Shown: one piece after another, positions 45,201 to 56,025 of the stretch
Numbering within the stretch: position 1 is the stretch's first letter
How the letters are laid out: every line of letters starts with the position of its first letter
Assembly: GCA_009746045.1 (NCBI GenBank)
Contig: RPFO01000080.1
Coordinates: 6,459,817 to 6,523,816 of the forward strand
Reading direction: 5' to 3'
Length of the DNA: 64,000 nt
Origin: Mesostigma viride
Lineage: Eukaryota > Streptophyta > Mesostigmatophyceae > Mesostigmatales > Mesostigmataceae
Made by a program: the position numbers and the translations under genes
Notes under the pieces: model-generated
Told to the model about the DNA's origin: nothing
Databases searched by the model: none
Seen by the model: only the letters and a program-made list of their open reading frames with translations

Positions 45201-47107
45201 CGTCTGTGCTTTTGTGTACATGTGTGCTTGCCTGCGTGTGCGTGTGGTCACCTATTGTGTGTACGTGTGTGTGGTTGTGGCGAGCAGGAGACCACCCACC
45301 TGACGGCCATCACCCAGCTGGTCCACCACGGCATGGTAAGCAACAAGCAAGTCTATGTGTTACGGTTGCTTATAACGGTCCACCACAGCATGATAAGCAG
45401 CTACCAAGCTCCGTATTGTAAGTTTGTTTGTTGGTCCACCAGGGCACGGGAAGGACTGAAAAGAGAGTGCGCCTTATGCTGGCCCGGCCCTAAGAACAAC
45501 ACGGCATGGTTAGCGGCTACAGGGATTTTTACATATGTTGCCCTTGTGCTAGTTCACCACAGCCACGGCATGTTGCTAGTTCGGCTTCATCCTTCCGTTC
45601 CCAATAAATATATACCGCATATATCCTGGTAAATGAAGTCATACTAGGAAAAATTGGCTTCGCGAATTCTTCGATATGTACTCCGCCAGATAATGCAGGT
45701 TTTACGAGTGATAATGAGGGCACCTTGTTGTGGCATGGAAGGCTCCTTCAGGCAAGGGGTTTGTGTACCAGGAATCTTTCCACCACCTGGTAAGAAAACA
45801 GGTCACATGCTGGTGCAATGCACCCTGGTCAGGTACTCCACGCTTACTGTATGCTCTGGGCTTTGTGCCCAGGCTACCACTACCACTAAGTTCACTCTCC
45901 TGTTTCCTTTCCCAATTCTTCCCCTATGTGTGGGTGGGGGGGGGGGGGGGGGGTGTTGGGGGGGGGGGGCGTCACATGTCCTTGTTGCCTGGAGCACTGG
46001 AACACAGGCTGCATTCGCTGATGTGCTGCTGGGCACCCACAGGCTATCTGCCAACCTGCTCCTGCACCTTTGTTAGTGGGGAATGGGCTGCTCGTAGTGT
46101 TAATAATTGGCAAATACGCATGCTTTGCCCCCGGGACTTCTCTGTCCCCTTGTACCGGCAGATCTACGTCCCAATTGGCTACTCCACCACTGACCTGTTC
46201 AACCTGGATGAGATCAAGGGAGGTGCGTTCCGCGCTGGGCAATAAATGCTGGGCCATTTTGAAGTCCACGCTGGGCAGCGAAGAATGCCAACGCTCCGCG
46301 AGGGTGACCGCCGGGGGGGGTTGGGGCCACTTTGCTAAATAATAAGCAACGTCCACTGCATGTGGGTTAGCGCTGTGTTTTCTTTCCTTGAGTGAGCTAG
46401 CCGCCGTCTTATGCACGATTCCCACGCTCTGACGAAGGGAGGCTGGTCGATGGGAGAGGTGGATTCGTGTACTAGTTAGTGTTACGTGGCATTTCTCTAC
46501 TGTTTTATTATTAGACCCTTGTCTCAGAAAGCCACTCTGTCGAACGTTGTCCTGAGCTGGTCCTGTCCTGAGCTGGTAATGTTGACTCAACGAAAGTGAT
46601 GGTGGGCATGACTCTGCTGTTTTGGATACCTGTGTATGCTCCTCTGTCAGCATTTGAGTTTTTGTGATGTGGATTCGATTAGTTGATGGACATCGGGGAG
46701 GGGCCTCAGTAAATGGAATATGTGCGCGGTTTGTGTGGGATGTGGGGTGCTGGGGGACCCTGAGTGCACTCTGCATCTTTTGGGGTTCTTTGTCTTTTTG
46801 GGGTGGCTTTGGTAGAGTAAAGTAAAAAGGCTGGCATTTTTTGCCAAATATTCATCACGTATAACAACGTCTTGAACTGCTTCAGGTTTACCGTGGATTA
46901 TCACAAGATAGCAGCTATGTAATGTTGACAAGGTGCACTGAGTCATTCCTGTTTCTGCAATGGTGTGGCATCCTCGCAACAGGCTCCCCCTACGGTGCCG
47001 GCTGTTTGGCTGGCGGTGATGGCTCCCGCCAGCCATCTGACCTGGAGCTGGCCATTGCCAAGCACCAAGGCAAGCACTTCGCGGGCATTGTGTCCAAGAT
47101 TAACTAA
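40515..47107 (+). CDS. WrbA/FQR1-type NAD(P)H:quinone oxidoreductase, eight exons, 200 aa
   Basis: Exons 40515-40549, 40692-40773, 41825-41906, 43922-44028, 44828-44890, 45288-45335, 46162-46222, 46983-47107 sum to 603 nt and read without interruption from ATG to TAA. The protein is a flavodoxin-fold FMN enzyme that reduces quinones by two electrons from NAD(P)H, limiting semiquinone and oxidative stress. Family hallmarks: the FMN loop VVFYSMYGHI (residues 8-17), FGFPTRFG and [36 protein letters not shown], and the C-terminal [20 protein letters not shown] (160-179). Length equals the usual 200 or so. No targeting peptide is visible, so it is probably cytosolic or membrane-peripheral. Introns make up over 90 percent of the gene and hold a 10-bp satellite, a CCCT tract and splice-junction echoes. 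Confidence 0.97.
41980..42072 (+). repeat. Splice-junction echo of quinone reductase exon 3 end
   Basis: The segment from gatgtacgcgccgcccaagc through the donor and gagaaatag (41860-41949) recurs 120 bp downstream as gatgtgcgcgccgcccatgt ... cctgatg/gtaggtatt ... gagaaatag. The donor GT (41907 versus 42033) and GTAGG context are kept; the exon part is diverged and has small indels. Confidence 0.88.
42611..43200. repeat. 10-bp satellite, 59 in-register units
   Basis: Consensus gatggatgtc. Ordered blocks: 4 units ending gtt, 9 ending gtg, 32 ending gtc, 3 with gatgggtgtc, then 11 ending gtc. No indel breaks register over 590 bp. More degenerate units extend upstream to about 42530. A 10-bp unit without stops leaves several frames open on both strands. 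Confidence 0.98.
43403..43482. repeat. Direct duplication, about 38 bp
   Basis: tttacacatccagttgtgat plus gtgtttgtgtacggcaga occurs twice in direct succession in intron 3 of the quinone reductase gene. Confidence 0.95.
44308..44652. repeat. (CCCT)n-type polypyrimidine tract
   Basis: About 345 nt almost wholly C and T, mostly CCCT units with CCCG and CCCTCT sub-blocks, in intron 4 of the quinone reductase gene. It forms false Ser/Pro/Leu or Gly/Glu/Arg frames. Confidence 0.97.
45158..45200. repeat. (TG)n microsatellite
   Basis: Interrupted TG repeat upstream of the exon 6 acceptor. Confidence 0.93.
45377..45570 (+). repeat. Splice-junction echoes of quinone reductase exon 6 end
   Basis: The junction ggtccaccacggcatg/gtaagcaaca (exon end 45335) recurs 57 bp downstream as ggtccaccacagcatgataa gcag, then at about 45433 (ggtccaccagggcacgggaa), about 45501 (acacggcatggttagcggct) and about 45551 (gttcaccacagccacggcat). 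Each copy is more degraded than the first. Confidence 0.88.
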
Positions 47108-48240
47108 GGACCCACTGCCGCAGCAGCCAGCCGTGCTGGAAAATTCTCCCATATAACAGGGAGGGGAGATTACAATTTACTGCACAATTTTTATGGCGTC
47201 ATATGACAGCATGATGACGTACGACTGTCATGTGACGTATTTGTGCAGGAGGTCTTGAAATTGGATGCAGTTTTGATCCATGGCCTTCTGCATTTGAATT
47301 GCGCAGAGCTAGCTCACCGTCTTAGCTTCATACGTATCAGATTGTATACTTTACCTTGTATATTCTCCGTACCAAATTTCCTATCATCAATGCAAAGTAA
47401 GTTTGGAAACCCGGGTGCAATTGCTGGCTACACGTAGACTGCGTAACGTCAGCATAGTTGTCTCACTTAAAATAATACTTGCAGGGTCCTCAGGGGAATG
47501 GAGATGGAATCGGAGGGATGGAGCTAGCTATCTAGCTTCTCAGCAGTCACGAGTCTATTAATTAATTAATTAATCTAGCTTCTAGAAGCTAGATAGCAGT
47601 CAACGAGTAAGTTCAGTAATCCATTACTGAATGAATAAGTGGGTAAATTAATTAATTAATTAAAATCATAGCTCCGTGGGGAGCATATGTAACACATAGC
47701 CCTGAGAAAGGGGCATCTATGGGTTTGTAATACAATCAGGGCGACAACCTGCAGGTGTAGGATGTACAACTATCACCTGCTCTGGGTGCACTAGGTGCAC
47801 CTGCACCTCCATGATGGTTCATGCCTCCTAAACAAGCACAGGCACCCATGGGGGGCTTGAGGAGAGGGCCTAGAAGGCCTGCATGACATATGGGGTGGAA
47901 GGTATGTGGCTAGGCTATAGCTAGGGTACACATGGCCTCTCAGCAGGGAGTAACTCCCTGCATGGGCAAAGCATGACTCGACATTGCTACGGCTATTGCA
48001 AGGGTGGGTGTGGGCCCATCACGTAGTGGGTAAATACTTGCGTGTCATGCGCATGGGCATGACTGAATTTGGATGAATCTAGCTTCTAGTTCCAGGGATG
48101 CAGGCGCACCTCCGGCCGAATCACTACGCATTGTTGCCTAACTGGGTCATTCGCGCGTATGTTCCCCCCACCGACTTTCGGTTGGTATCCTTCACTTACC
48201 TGAAACCTATGTATTGGCGAGTCATCTGCCCCTAGCTATG
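47108..48240. other. Repeat-rich interval without genes
   Basis: 3' flank of the quinone reductase gene, then TTAA tracts at 47557-47574 and 47646-47663 and a diverged minus-orientation copy of the dispersed repeat at about 47668-47990. No supported ORF. Confidence 0.6.
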
Positions 48241-48257
48241 CCCCGAGCTATGGCCGA

Positions 48258-48392
48258 CCTACGGCCTACCTCCAGCTCCGGCAGACCAAGGCGGGCCAGC
48301 CGGTGTACTGGAAGGGGGCGGCCATCTACGTCGGCCACAAGCCCTGGCAGGCGACCCCCGCGGCCCCAGCGACTCCAGACGCCCCAGCTTAG
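48258..48392 (+). pseudogene. LINE ORF1-like C-terminal fragment
   Basis: A frame ending at TAG 48390-48392 contains YLQLRQTKAGQPVYWKGAA and GHKPW. It matches LQLRQSARGKPVYWRGAV...DHKPW at 51297-51410 (minus) and KVYWRGGDLM at about 52410 (plus). Confidence 0.65.
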
Positions 48393-48559
48393 GGGAATAC
48401 AGCAGTAGTAGTGTAGAATAGATAGACCGTGGCCATGTACATGTACGCCTCCTAGAGGCACTATCCCAGCTAAGCCACGCGCTTTATTTAATCATGTACA
48501 TGTGTGCCTATGATGAGCCACACTCCAGATGATGCCTAGCTTTATTTAGTTATGTTGTG

Positions 48560-49150
48560 CCCATGCAGGGAGTAACTCTCTGCTGAGAGCCCCGCTTTAG
48601 CCTTTGTATAGCTATGCTGATCTTCCCCCCCATGACAGGCTCCCCCTTCGCTGGGCATAGCTTGAAGATCATGGGGATGCACGTGCCCTGGTGCACCTAG
48701 AGCAAGGGTCCTTTACATCCCCACCCTTGCAGGAAGTAGCTTAGGATGTATGATAGGCCATATGCCCCCTCTCACGGGCTATGTGCTACATATACTCCCA
48801 ACGGAGTTATGTTACAATTCAATCTGCCCCTAATTAATTAATATCAACATCACTCCGTTGGGAGTCAATGTAGCACATATCCCTGAGAAGGGGCATATGG
48901 CTTTTAATACATCCTAGGCTTCTTCATGCAAGGGTGGGAATGTAAGCAACACTTGCTCTAGGTGCCGCAAGGGCACCGGCACCACCATGCTGTCCCAGGT
49001 TCAACCCAACTAAGGGGATCCTGGCACGGGGGAGGAAGATCATCATGGCTAGACAAGGGCTAGGGCATGGCTTCTCGACAGAGAGCATCTCTCTGCATGG
49101 CATAGCATGGCTAAATTCTTAATGCAACATCCATGGGGGTCCCATTATAG
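48560..49150. repeat. Inverted pair of the dispersed repeat
   Basis: Left arm about 48560-48828 (plus orientation) and right arm about 48830-49150 (minus orientation) meet at a TTAA tract (48829-48842). Matching landmarks such as cccttgcaggaagtagc and gcttcttcatgcaaggg are symmetric about 48829. The right arm holds an insertion near 48985-49025. Confidence 0.9.
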
Positions 49151-49191
49151 GCATTAATTAATTAATTAATTAATTAATTAATTAATTAATT

Positions 49192-50648
49192 AGACTCGTG
49201 CTCCCGGCCCGTTGGGGAGTCACGGAGCATTAACCGGGCCGATGGATGGATGGATGGGTGCAAACATTCCTACCGGTCTAATCTATCTACATTGGCTACA
49301 TACTACATCTATCTAACAGCATTCTAACTACAACATCTATCTAGGCAGCCGCTCGCTGCCCTAGGGGGAGCTATCTGGCGTGCCTCCCGCGGGATTGCAC
49401 ACGCGGGCGCTTCCCCACTGGGGGGGGCTCGTTGTCCTCTATGACCTGGGCCCACTTGGCCTTGTCCATCATCTTCTTCCAAATCACGGAGAGGCCTAGG
49501 CCCCCCATGTCCTCTACTAGCTGTTCTTTGAAGGTACGTGCGGGCCTTGCGGCGTCTAACATCACTGGGCCCAGCCCACATCAGGAGGTGCCGGCCAGGC
49601 TGGGCTGGTCGCAGACCTGCGGGGGGGCCACGTGAGGTGTCTACCTGGTTGGTGCGAGCTAGGTGCCCTACTAGCTGCAGGCGGCGTTGCTTAATGGTGC
49701 TGGTGATATAGGGCATGCCCTGGTACAGGTCCTCATTGCGGACATGAGCAGCATATCCTACTCTGAAAATGGAACGCAGCATGCTGGTGACCGCGCCGTC
49801 CAGCTTGCGGGCCAGGTCGGCGGTGAGGGTCCACGTCTCGGCGCCATACGTGAGAACAGGAAGGACGAGGACCTTGAACAGGTCCTGTTTCTCGATCTTG
49901 CCCAGGGGCTTGCGCCACAGGGCCCGGTACTGGCGTAAAGCGTGCCAGGCGAGGGAGATGCGATGGTCCACATCCACCTCGCAGCTGGGGAGCAGGCTGC
50001 CCAACAGCTTAACGCGGTCCCGATACAGGACTCGAGAGCCGTCTAGGAGATAGAGGGGCGGCGGTTGGTTGGTGAGCCCAACCGCCAGGGCCTCTGTCTT
50101 CTTGCTGACCTCAAGCCCCACTGCACGGGCCTCGAGAGCCAGGCAGTCAAGCCATGTCTGCACGTGCTCAGTGTCCTCGAAGAGGGTGGTGTCGTCTGCG
50201 TAAATGATGTCTGCCAGCCGAATCTCCGTGTCCGCACCGCCATGCCAGAATTTGTTAGCAACCTGCACTCCTGGTTCCCTGCCCACAATGCGGGTAAATC
50301 GCTTGCGCGCCTGAATCATTACGTATTCGACAACAATAATGAACAGGTAGGGCGACAGCACGCAGCCCTGCCACACACCCTTCTGTAAAGGGCATGGGGG
50401 CGTGGTCCCGTAAGAAGTGCGCACCGAAGTGGTGGACCCTTCATACAGGTTGCGGATGACAGCAATCAGGGGGCGGGGGATCCGGAACAACTCGAGGATG
50501 TCCCAAAGCGCAGGCCAGAAAACCGAATCGAAGGCTTTGATGAAGTCCACCAGCACAAGGTGCAAAGGGGACTCACCAGGCTGAAGGCGTTGCAGTTCCT
50601 CCACCAGGCGGCGAGTAGCGAAGAGCGCCTGGACTGTGTTGCGCAGGC
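49192..50648 (-). mobile_element. LINE reverse transcriptase fragment, frameshifted
   Basis: The frame is open on the minus strand from about 50648 to about 49565. It shows RT box A (LVDFIKAFDSV), the QKGVWQGCVLSPYLF box, the catalytic YADD (IIYADDTTLF) and a thumb region TYGAETWTLTADLARKLDG. Near 49565 the frame shifts; a second frame continues with ARTFKEQLVEDMGGLGLSVI to a stop at 49371. The 5' end is cut at a TTAA tract, so ORF1 and any endonuclease are missing and the copy is dead. TTAA tracts border both ends (49153-49191 and 50649-50670). Confidence 0.94.
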
Positions 50649-50894
50649 ATTAATTAATTAATTAATTAATAGACATGCACGTGACTGCGTCACGTGAGCA
50701 TAAGTCCTCAGTGGGAGGGGAACATGGGATGGAATGGATGGTATAAGCTATCTAGGTCCTAGTATTATAGGCATGGCTTGGCTAAATTCTGAAGGCAACA
50801 TCCATGGGGGCCATTATGGGCGCACATGCGCGTGGGCCACATCAGTGCTAGGCTAAGCCTTACTAATCTACACTACTGGTATATATATTCCTAG

Positions 50895-51286
50895 TCGGGC
50901 ACCATCCTGTGGTGCCCTTTGTCCTGGAGGAGTTTGGGGCCATGGGGCCCCTGACCTCCGCCTTCTTCAAGGAGTGTTGCCGGCTCCGGGAGGACCGGCT
51001 GGACCTGGAGGGCCAGCGGGCCCCATGGTCGGCGCGGACCTGGACGTCATATTGGCGTCAGCGCTTGTCGGTGGCGCTGACTCGGGCCATGGCTGACATC
51101 ATGCTCCGCCGTACGCGGGCCGATTTTGCGGTGCAGCAGGGCTATTAGGTTCCTCCCGTTAGGCGTTTCCATTGGTCTTATCGTAGTATAGAGCTTTGCA
51201 TGACATGGCTCTGTACATAGGGTTATAGCTGGGTGTTTGCTTTGGTTTGAGTGATTTCACTCTGCTGTAAGTAATTATATTTTTAA
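50895..51286 (+). mobile_element. Second, short 5'-truncated LINE copy
   Basis: It encodes the last 80 or so codons of the same ORF as the element at 7077-8477, nearly identical (FVLEEFGAMGPLTSAFFKEC onward, stop near 51148), plus the same 3' UTR ending taattatatttttaa. It is flanked by a perfect 14-bp duplication atatatattcctag at 50881-50894 and 51287-51300. Confidence 0.95.
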
Positions 51287-51296
51287 ATATATATTC

Positions 51297-51640
51297 CTAG
51301 TCTGAGGTGGCAGGAGGGGGCTGCCAGGGCTTGTGGTCAACGTGGATGACCGCCCCCCTCCAGTATACCGGCTTCCCCCTTGCGCTCTGCCGGAGCTGAA
51401 GGTAGGTCGGCTATAGCTCGCGTCGCCGCTGTTGCTGGGCCAGGGTCAAGTCGTCGTCCAGCGTGAAGCGAGTCTCCGAGAGCTTCTTGCGGCATTTAAG
51501 GAACGCCAGCTTGTCCGCCATGTACTTAAAGGTGAGGAGCACGGGTGCCGGGCAAGCCTTCGGCCCCCGCGCGCGGGGGAGGCGGACAGCCGACATGTCC
51601 AGCTCACCAGTGAGTAACATGGGGGCAAAAATGGCGCGCT
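51297..51640 (-). pseudogene. LINE ORF1-like fragment with in-frame stop
   Basis: Reads PAPVLLTFKYMADKLAFLKC ... TRFTLDDDLTLAQQQRRREL, then a TAG at 51411-51413, then LQLRQSARGKPVYWRGAV in the same frame to a stop next to the LINE target duplication. It matches the plus-strand copy at 51836-52475. The arrangement resembles the RNA-binding part of L1-type ORF1 proteins (inference). Confidence 0.75.
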
Positions 51641-51835
51641 TAAATGCCTCAAGAAGCTGCCCCTAGATTACAGACAAACCAGGAGTTTGGCTGCCCGGGC
51701 GTGAGCCCGTTCCTCCTTTAGGGTAGCAAATGTCCGGTCCCAGCCCATATCACGAGAAGTCCAGCCGTGGCCGGCCACTGACCTTGCCGCATGGGCGCTC
51801 AGATCATCGCATCATGACAGCACACATCTGCCTAT

Positions 51836-52475
51836 AGCCGCCCACACCGAGGCCCTGGCCTCACAGGTCCCAAAGATAGCGGAGCAGACGGCCACCATCG
51901 CATCCCAGCCACCCCGACAGGATGCAGGCAACCACCCGCCCCTCTCCTATGCGGACCTGCTGCGGACAGCGACCGCCTCAACTACCGACGCCATCGCTAC
52001 GAAACTCCAGGAGCTTGAAGACCTCCGCCAGGCACAACAACGGGAGGCGACCGCCGCGACTGCCGGGTGGTGCTGCGTCGCTTCCCCCAGAAGCCAGGTG
52101 AGACGTCAACCTCCCTTGCCGACGAGCTTAAGGACCAGCTCCTTACCCTCATGGGCCTGGTAGGTGAGGTAGAACTGTGTGGGTGCCACCGCCTTCCCCA
52201 CTCACGGGACAAGGCGGCTCCCCCACCAGTCCTGCTCACCTTCCCTTCCCGTGAGGACAAGCAGCGGTTCCTCTCTCGATCGTCGCAAGCGGTTGCACGA
52301 CCTCACCTGGACGCTGGATGACGACCTGACCCCCGCTCAGCAGCAGCAGCGACGTGACCTGTGTGGCCTGAATACCTCCGCCACAAGCAGGACCCCCAGT
52401 TCTAAGCCCAAGGTGTACTGGAGGGGCGGGGACCTGATGATCAACCACAAGATGTGGACGCCCCCAGCGGGCTAG
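51836..52475 (+). pseudogene. LINE ORF1-like pseudogene with two frameshifts
   Basis: Three frames in succession: a helical Gln/Ala-rich N-terminus (KLQELEDLRQAQQREATA), a frameshift near 52060, then VVLRRFPQKPGETSTSLADE ... APPPVLLTFPSREDKQRFL, a second shift near 52285, then LTWTLDDDLTPAQQQQRRDL and KVYWRGGDLM to TAG at 52473-52475. Helix followed by an RRM-like region and a small basic tail fits a LINE ORF1 protein; no intact frame remains. Confidence 0.78.
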
Positions 52476-52878
52476 AATAGCTTGTAGCCCTAGCTTGACT
52501 TCATTGGTAGTCACTGCCGCCATGGCAGCTATATGCTTAGAATATTTGCCTAGTTGTGCCACCTTACCTAGTCACGTGCACTGCTAACGCCACGGTACAC
52601 AACCAGCCATAGCCCTAGCTTAGTCCTTGTACAGCCATGCTGCGTCCTGGCTTCGATCAGATTACTTGCTCCTTGTTATGATATGCTCACATGGGTCTTA
52701 TTGCACCCACAGACTGCCGGATCGTTAGCGTGTCCGTTTAGCTAGCGTGCCCGCATGCAGCTGTGGCATGCCTTTGGCATGAAGGAGACTGGGGGTCTCT
52801 GCCCTTTCTCCTGTTGTGCACACACAGGGATTAAAAGCACTTCGGTGCTCCGTGACTCCCCAACGGCCCGAGCACGTG

Positions 52879-52900
52879 TTTAATTAATTAATTAATTAAT
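52879..52900. repeat. TTAA tract
   Basis: (TTAA)n like those at 9026, 9219, 47557, 47646, 48829, 49153 and 50649. It sits between the ORF1-like and RT-like fragments. Confidence 0.95.
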
Positions 52901-53099
52901 CGCCCACATAGACCAGGTGAATATACTGATGTGGGCCCCGCGGGCGGGCTCATTAGGACTGGCCAACCAGCTAGACACCTCCTCCTATGGCCGGGTCCCC
53001 TTGCATGTCCCGTCGCAACCCACTGGCAAACTTATAACCCATGCAATTGCGCGCGCCCCGCACCGGCGACGCGGCGCAACCCGGACCTAAGTGACACAA

Positions 53100-53250
53100 C
53101 TGCTTGAGGATGGAGGGCTTCTGCCAGGACTATCTGTACTCCGCGCCCGCATGATAGACAAGGAGAAATGGGCTGCCGTCTGCGATAAGCACCTTCCTGA
53201 GGCCGCATACTCCTGCTTTATCCCCACTCGCCCCGCGACCTATTGCTAGC
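53100..53250 (+). pseudogene. LINE RT C-terminal fragment
   Basis: A frame with QLLEDGGLLPGLSVLRARMI, DKEKW and a stop (TAG 53248-53250) parallels EQLVEDMGGLGLSVIWKKMM DKAKW in the RT fragment at 49371-49565. Too short for independent identification. Confidence 0.55.
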
Positions 53251-53589
53251 TAGAGCCAGGGTAGAAGTCCGCAGGTGGAGGTTACTGGCCCTTAGGGTAG
53301 TCGCTGCACTATACTGCCTCGTCGATCTACCATTACAGTAGCTAGGACAGCTCATATGAGGGTTTCTCCCACCCTCGTGACTATATGGTTAGGGCGTGAT
53401 GCAGACGTAACTTTGTAACTTTCGTGTAATTATTTTTCTAATGAGATTAGCATCGTACATTCGTACTCCGAGGCATGCCCATGCGCATGACACGCAAGTA
53501 CTTCCATACTTACTTAGCCATGCTGCAGACAGTCCGTGTGACCGCAGGTCTTATGATACTCGCCGCCGAGCCGCCGAATCCCTTGGCAA

Positions 53590-53762
53590 CAAATGAATGG
53601 ACGGACAGAAGGACAGATCACAGACGGAAGGACGGACAGGCGGGCGCGAGGGCAGGCGGGCCGCGGGCGGGCTGGTGGGCGGGCGGGCGGAGGGACGGAG
53701 GGACAGACGGAGGGAGGGACGGACTCCAGGGACGGGCAGACGCCAGACGGACGAACAAATGA
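53590..53762. repeat. GGACG/GGGCGG-rich degenerate repeat
   Basis: Purine/G-rich stretch built of ggacggacag-like and ggcgggcggg-like units. No coding support. Confidence 0.8.
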
Positions 53763-54204
53763 ACAAATGAACGGAAAAATCATGCATGAGAAGCAGCGCC
53801 GGGGTAGGATGGACAATGCAGGATGCAGGTAGTAACTAGGATGTCCGACGTGACAGCTGGGATAAGATGAGCACGCCGTGGTCAAGGCCGGCGCTCCCAT
53901 CCACGATGTAAGCAGTCCGACATTCCAGTCGTAAGCACCTGGGGATGTTGCGCCTGGGGAACCAACAACCACCTGGGGAACCAACATCACAGCTTGTACA
54001 ACAGCTAGCTGGCCAAGTGCGCGGTAATTGATGCATGGTGCAGTGAAGTATTGTAATGCCGAGGGCCGGGTACGCAACCAGCCACATTGCTCCATCAAAC
54101 TGGATAAAACTGCTCGAGGCCAACGGGGATGCAGGAGACTGGGCAGCGGAGAACGTAATGTGTTTCAACTAGCATACACAAGAGTTGTGGTGTGGGTCTC
54201 GCAC

Positions 54205-54623
54205 AATCCATGGCCACCTGGGGCGTGTTACAACAGCTCACCTGGACAGAGCGTGTACTCCCGGGCGCCACAAACAGTGCCCACGCCCCCGTGCGGTTGA
54301 TCGGGTCGCCGTGGTCGACAAACAGGCCACTCCAATCTGGGTGAAAAGTCATAATCCTGCCCCACCACTCCACTCACCACGCCATGCATAAGCTCCCAAC
54401 CTTGCGGGAAAAGGGTGGCAGCATTGTTCACCAGCATGTGGCGGAAGCCGACTCGTGACACAAATTGGCAGATCTCAATCCCGCATTGAAATGGAACCTC
54501 GCCCACATAGGAACGCGCGCCATAGGCATCCAGGAAGTCCTGCATCCCTGGAGGGTCTGCCTTCCCATACGCCAGGTAGAGCGGCTTGCCTGCTGCAGAT
54601 TGGATCAGTGCCTGCAGCTCGGG
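54205..54623 (-). pseudogene. Substrate-binding-protein remnant (C-terminal half)
   Basis: Exon 54623-54378 (82 codons) reads ALIQSAAGKPLYLAYGKADP, YVGEVPFQCGIEICQF and GFRHMLVNNAATLFPQGWEL, then a consensus gtgagt donor. Immediately downstream another frame reads IMTFHPDWSGLFVDHGDPIN and GAWALFVAPG to a gtgagc donor at about 54205. These resemble the two lobes and hinge of periplasmic-binding-protein type I folds, paralogous to the 57037 gene. The two pieces are out of frame with no room for a normal intron, so the copy is probably broken. Confidence 0.5.
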
Positions 54624-54892
54624 CTGTGCATCGGATACAAGGGTGTCCGGATGTCAGATGGCGCCGCGGTACTTGGTGCGTGCCGTTGGTGACCTCGGCA
54701 GTGAAAAAATCCTCGATCCGTAGTGAAAAAATCCTTGACCTCGTCTTAATGTTCCTGGCAGCACAACCAACACACATGCAGCTGCCACCTATTTCGATGT
54801 CGGTCTGCTTTGACCCTCAGCGAAGAAGACAGGATCATTGAGAGTACCGAGGAAGAAGGGGGGCCAGGTGCCAGCAGATGGATGCGCTCACC

Positions 54893-54965
54893 ACTGCAGA
54901 TGGCATGGTCTGATAGCAGCACAGTTCATATTGACAGGCATCCATAAGAGGCAGGCCAGGCCACC
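54893..54965 (-). other. Possible additional exon of the same remnant
   Basis: [20 protein letters not shown] ends at a gtgagc donor. A proper acceptor upstream is unclear because the exon abuts the C-rich tract. Confidence 0.3.
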
Positions 54966-54984
54966 TACTCACCCGGCCGCCCGG

Positions 54985-55622
54985 CCGCCAGTCACTCAAC
55001 CCCCTCCCTCCCCCACCCCCCCACCCCCCCATGACCCCACCCCCAACCCCCCCCCCCCCCCCACCCCACCCCACCCCACCGCACCCCACCGCACCCCACC
55101 CCCCACCGCACCCCACCGCACCCCACCCCCCACCCCACCCCCCCGCACCCCACCCCCAACGTGCCCCCCCACCCCGGGCCCACCTTCCATCCCCCATCCC
55201 GCCATTCCCCCATCCCCCATCCCCCCATCCCGCCATCCCGCCATCCCCCATCCCCCATCCCCCCATCCCCCCATCCCCCCATCCCCCATCCCCCATCCCG
55301 CCATCCCCCATCCCCCATCCCCCATCCCCCCATCCCCCATCCCCATCCCCCCATCCCCCATCCCCCCATCCCCCCATCCCCCCACCTCCATCCCCCGCAC
55401 CCCCATCCCCCCCACCCCACCCCACCCCACCCCACCCCCCACCCCCCACCCCCCACCACCCACCACCCCACCACCCACCACCCCACCACCCACACCCACC
55501 ACCCCACCACCCCACCACCCCACCACCCCACCACCCCACCACCCCACCACCCCACCACCCCACCACCCCACCACCCCACCACCCCACCACCCCACCACCC
55601 CACCACCCCACCACCCCTGCTC
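54985..55622. repeat. 640-bp C-rich asymmetric tract
   Basis: Almost only C, A and T on the plus strand: CCCCA, CCCATCCC and CCACCACC blocks. The G-rich complement has strong G-quadruplex potential. All frames are open (Pro/His/Ser or Gly/Trp), so long ORFs here are spurious. Confidence 0.97.
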
Positions 55623-56025
55623 ACTGCCGGCCCCCAGCCCATTGCCCAATCTCCCACCCATCTACCCCTCCAGCCAGCCAGACATCGATCCAGCATTGCC
55701 ATTTACCAAGGTATTCTTCACCAACCTATTTGATTAGGGAAACGGGAAGGACGATAAATGGCCCATGGGTTATGGCCCTGCCCGAGGCAAGGCTTTCCAT
55801 GGACCTCCTTGAGAGCAGCCCTGCTTAGAACGGCACGAGCAACAACAAACACGCGCATAGGACACGTGCCCTAGTTGCACCATTGAACGCATGCACAGCC
55901 ACACAATCATACTCACCATAAAGCCCAAAACCTACCCATGCCAGCCGCAACAGGGGAGAGAAGTAGACTTGCCTCCCAGTCTGGCTTTGTGAGAGCACAG
56001 CCCGCTCACCAGTCAAACAAATGTG

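Noticed and set aside
55440-55620. CCACCACC blocks considered as interstitial telomere repeats
   Set aside because: They do not match the plant or algal telomere units TTTAGGG or TTTTAGGG.
54838-55828. Long Pro/His-rich and Gly/Trp-rich open frames
   Set aside because: All arise from a C-rich low-complexity tract that has no stops in any frame; no splice or domain support.
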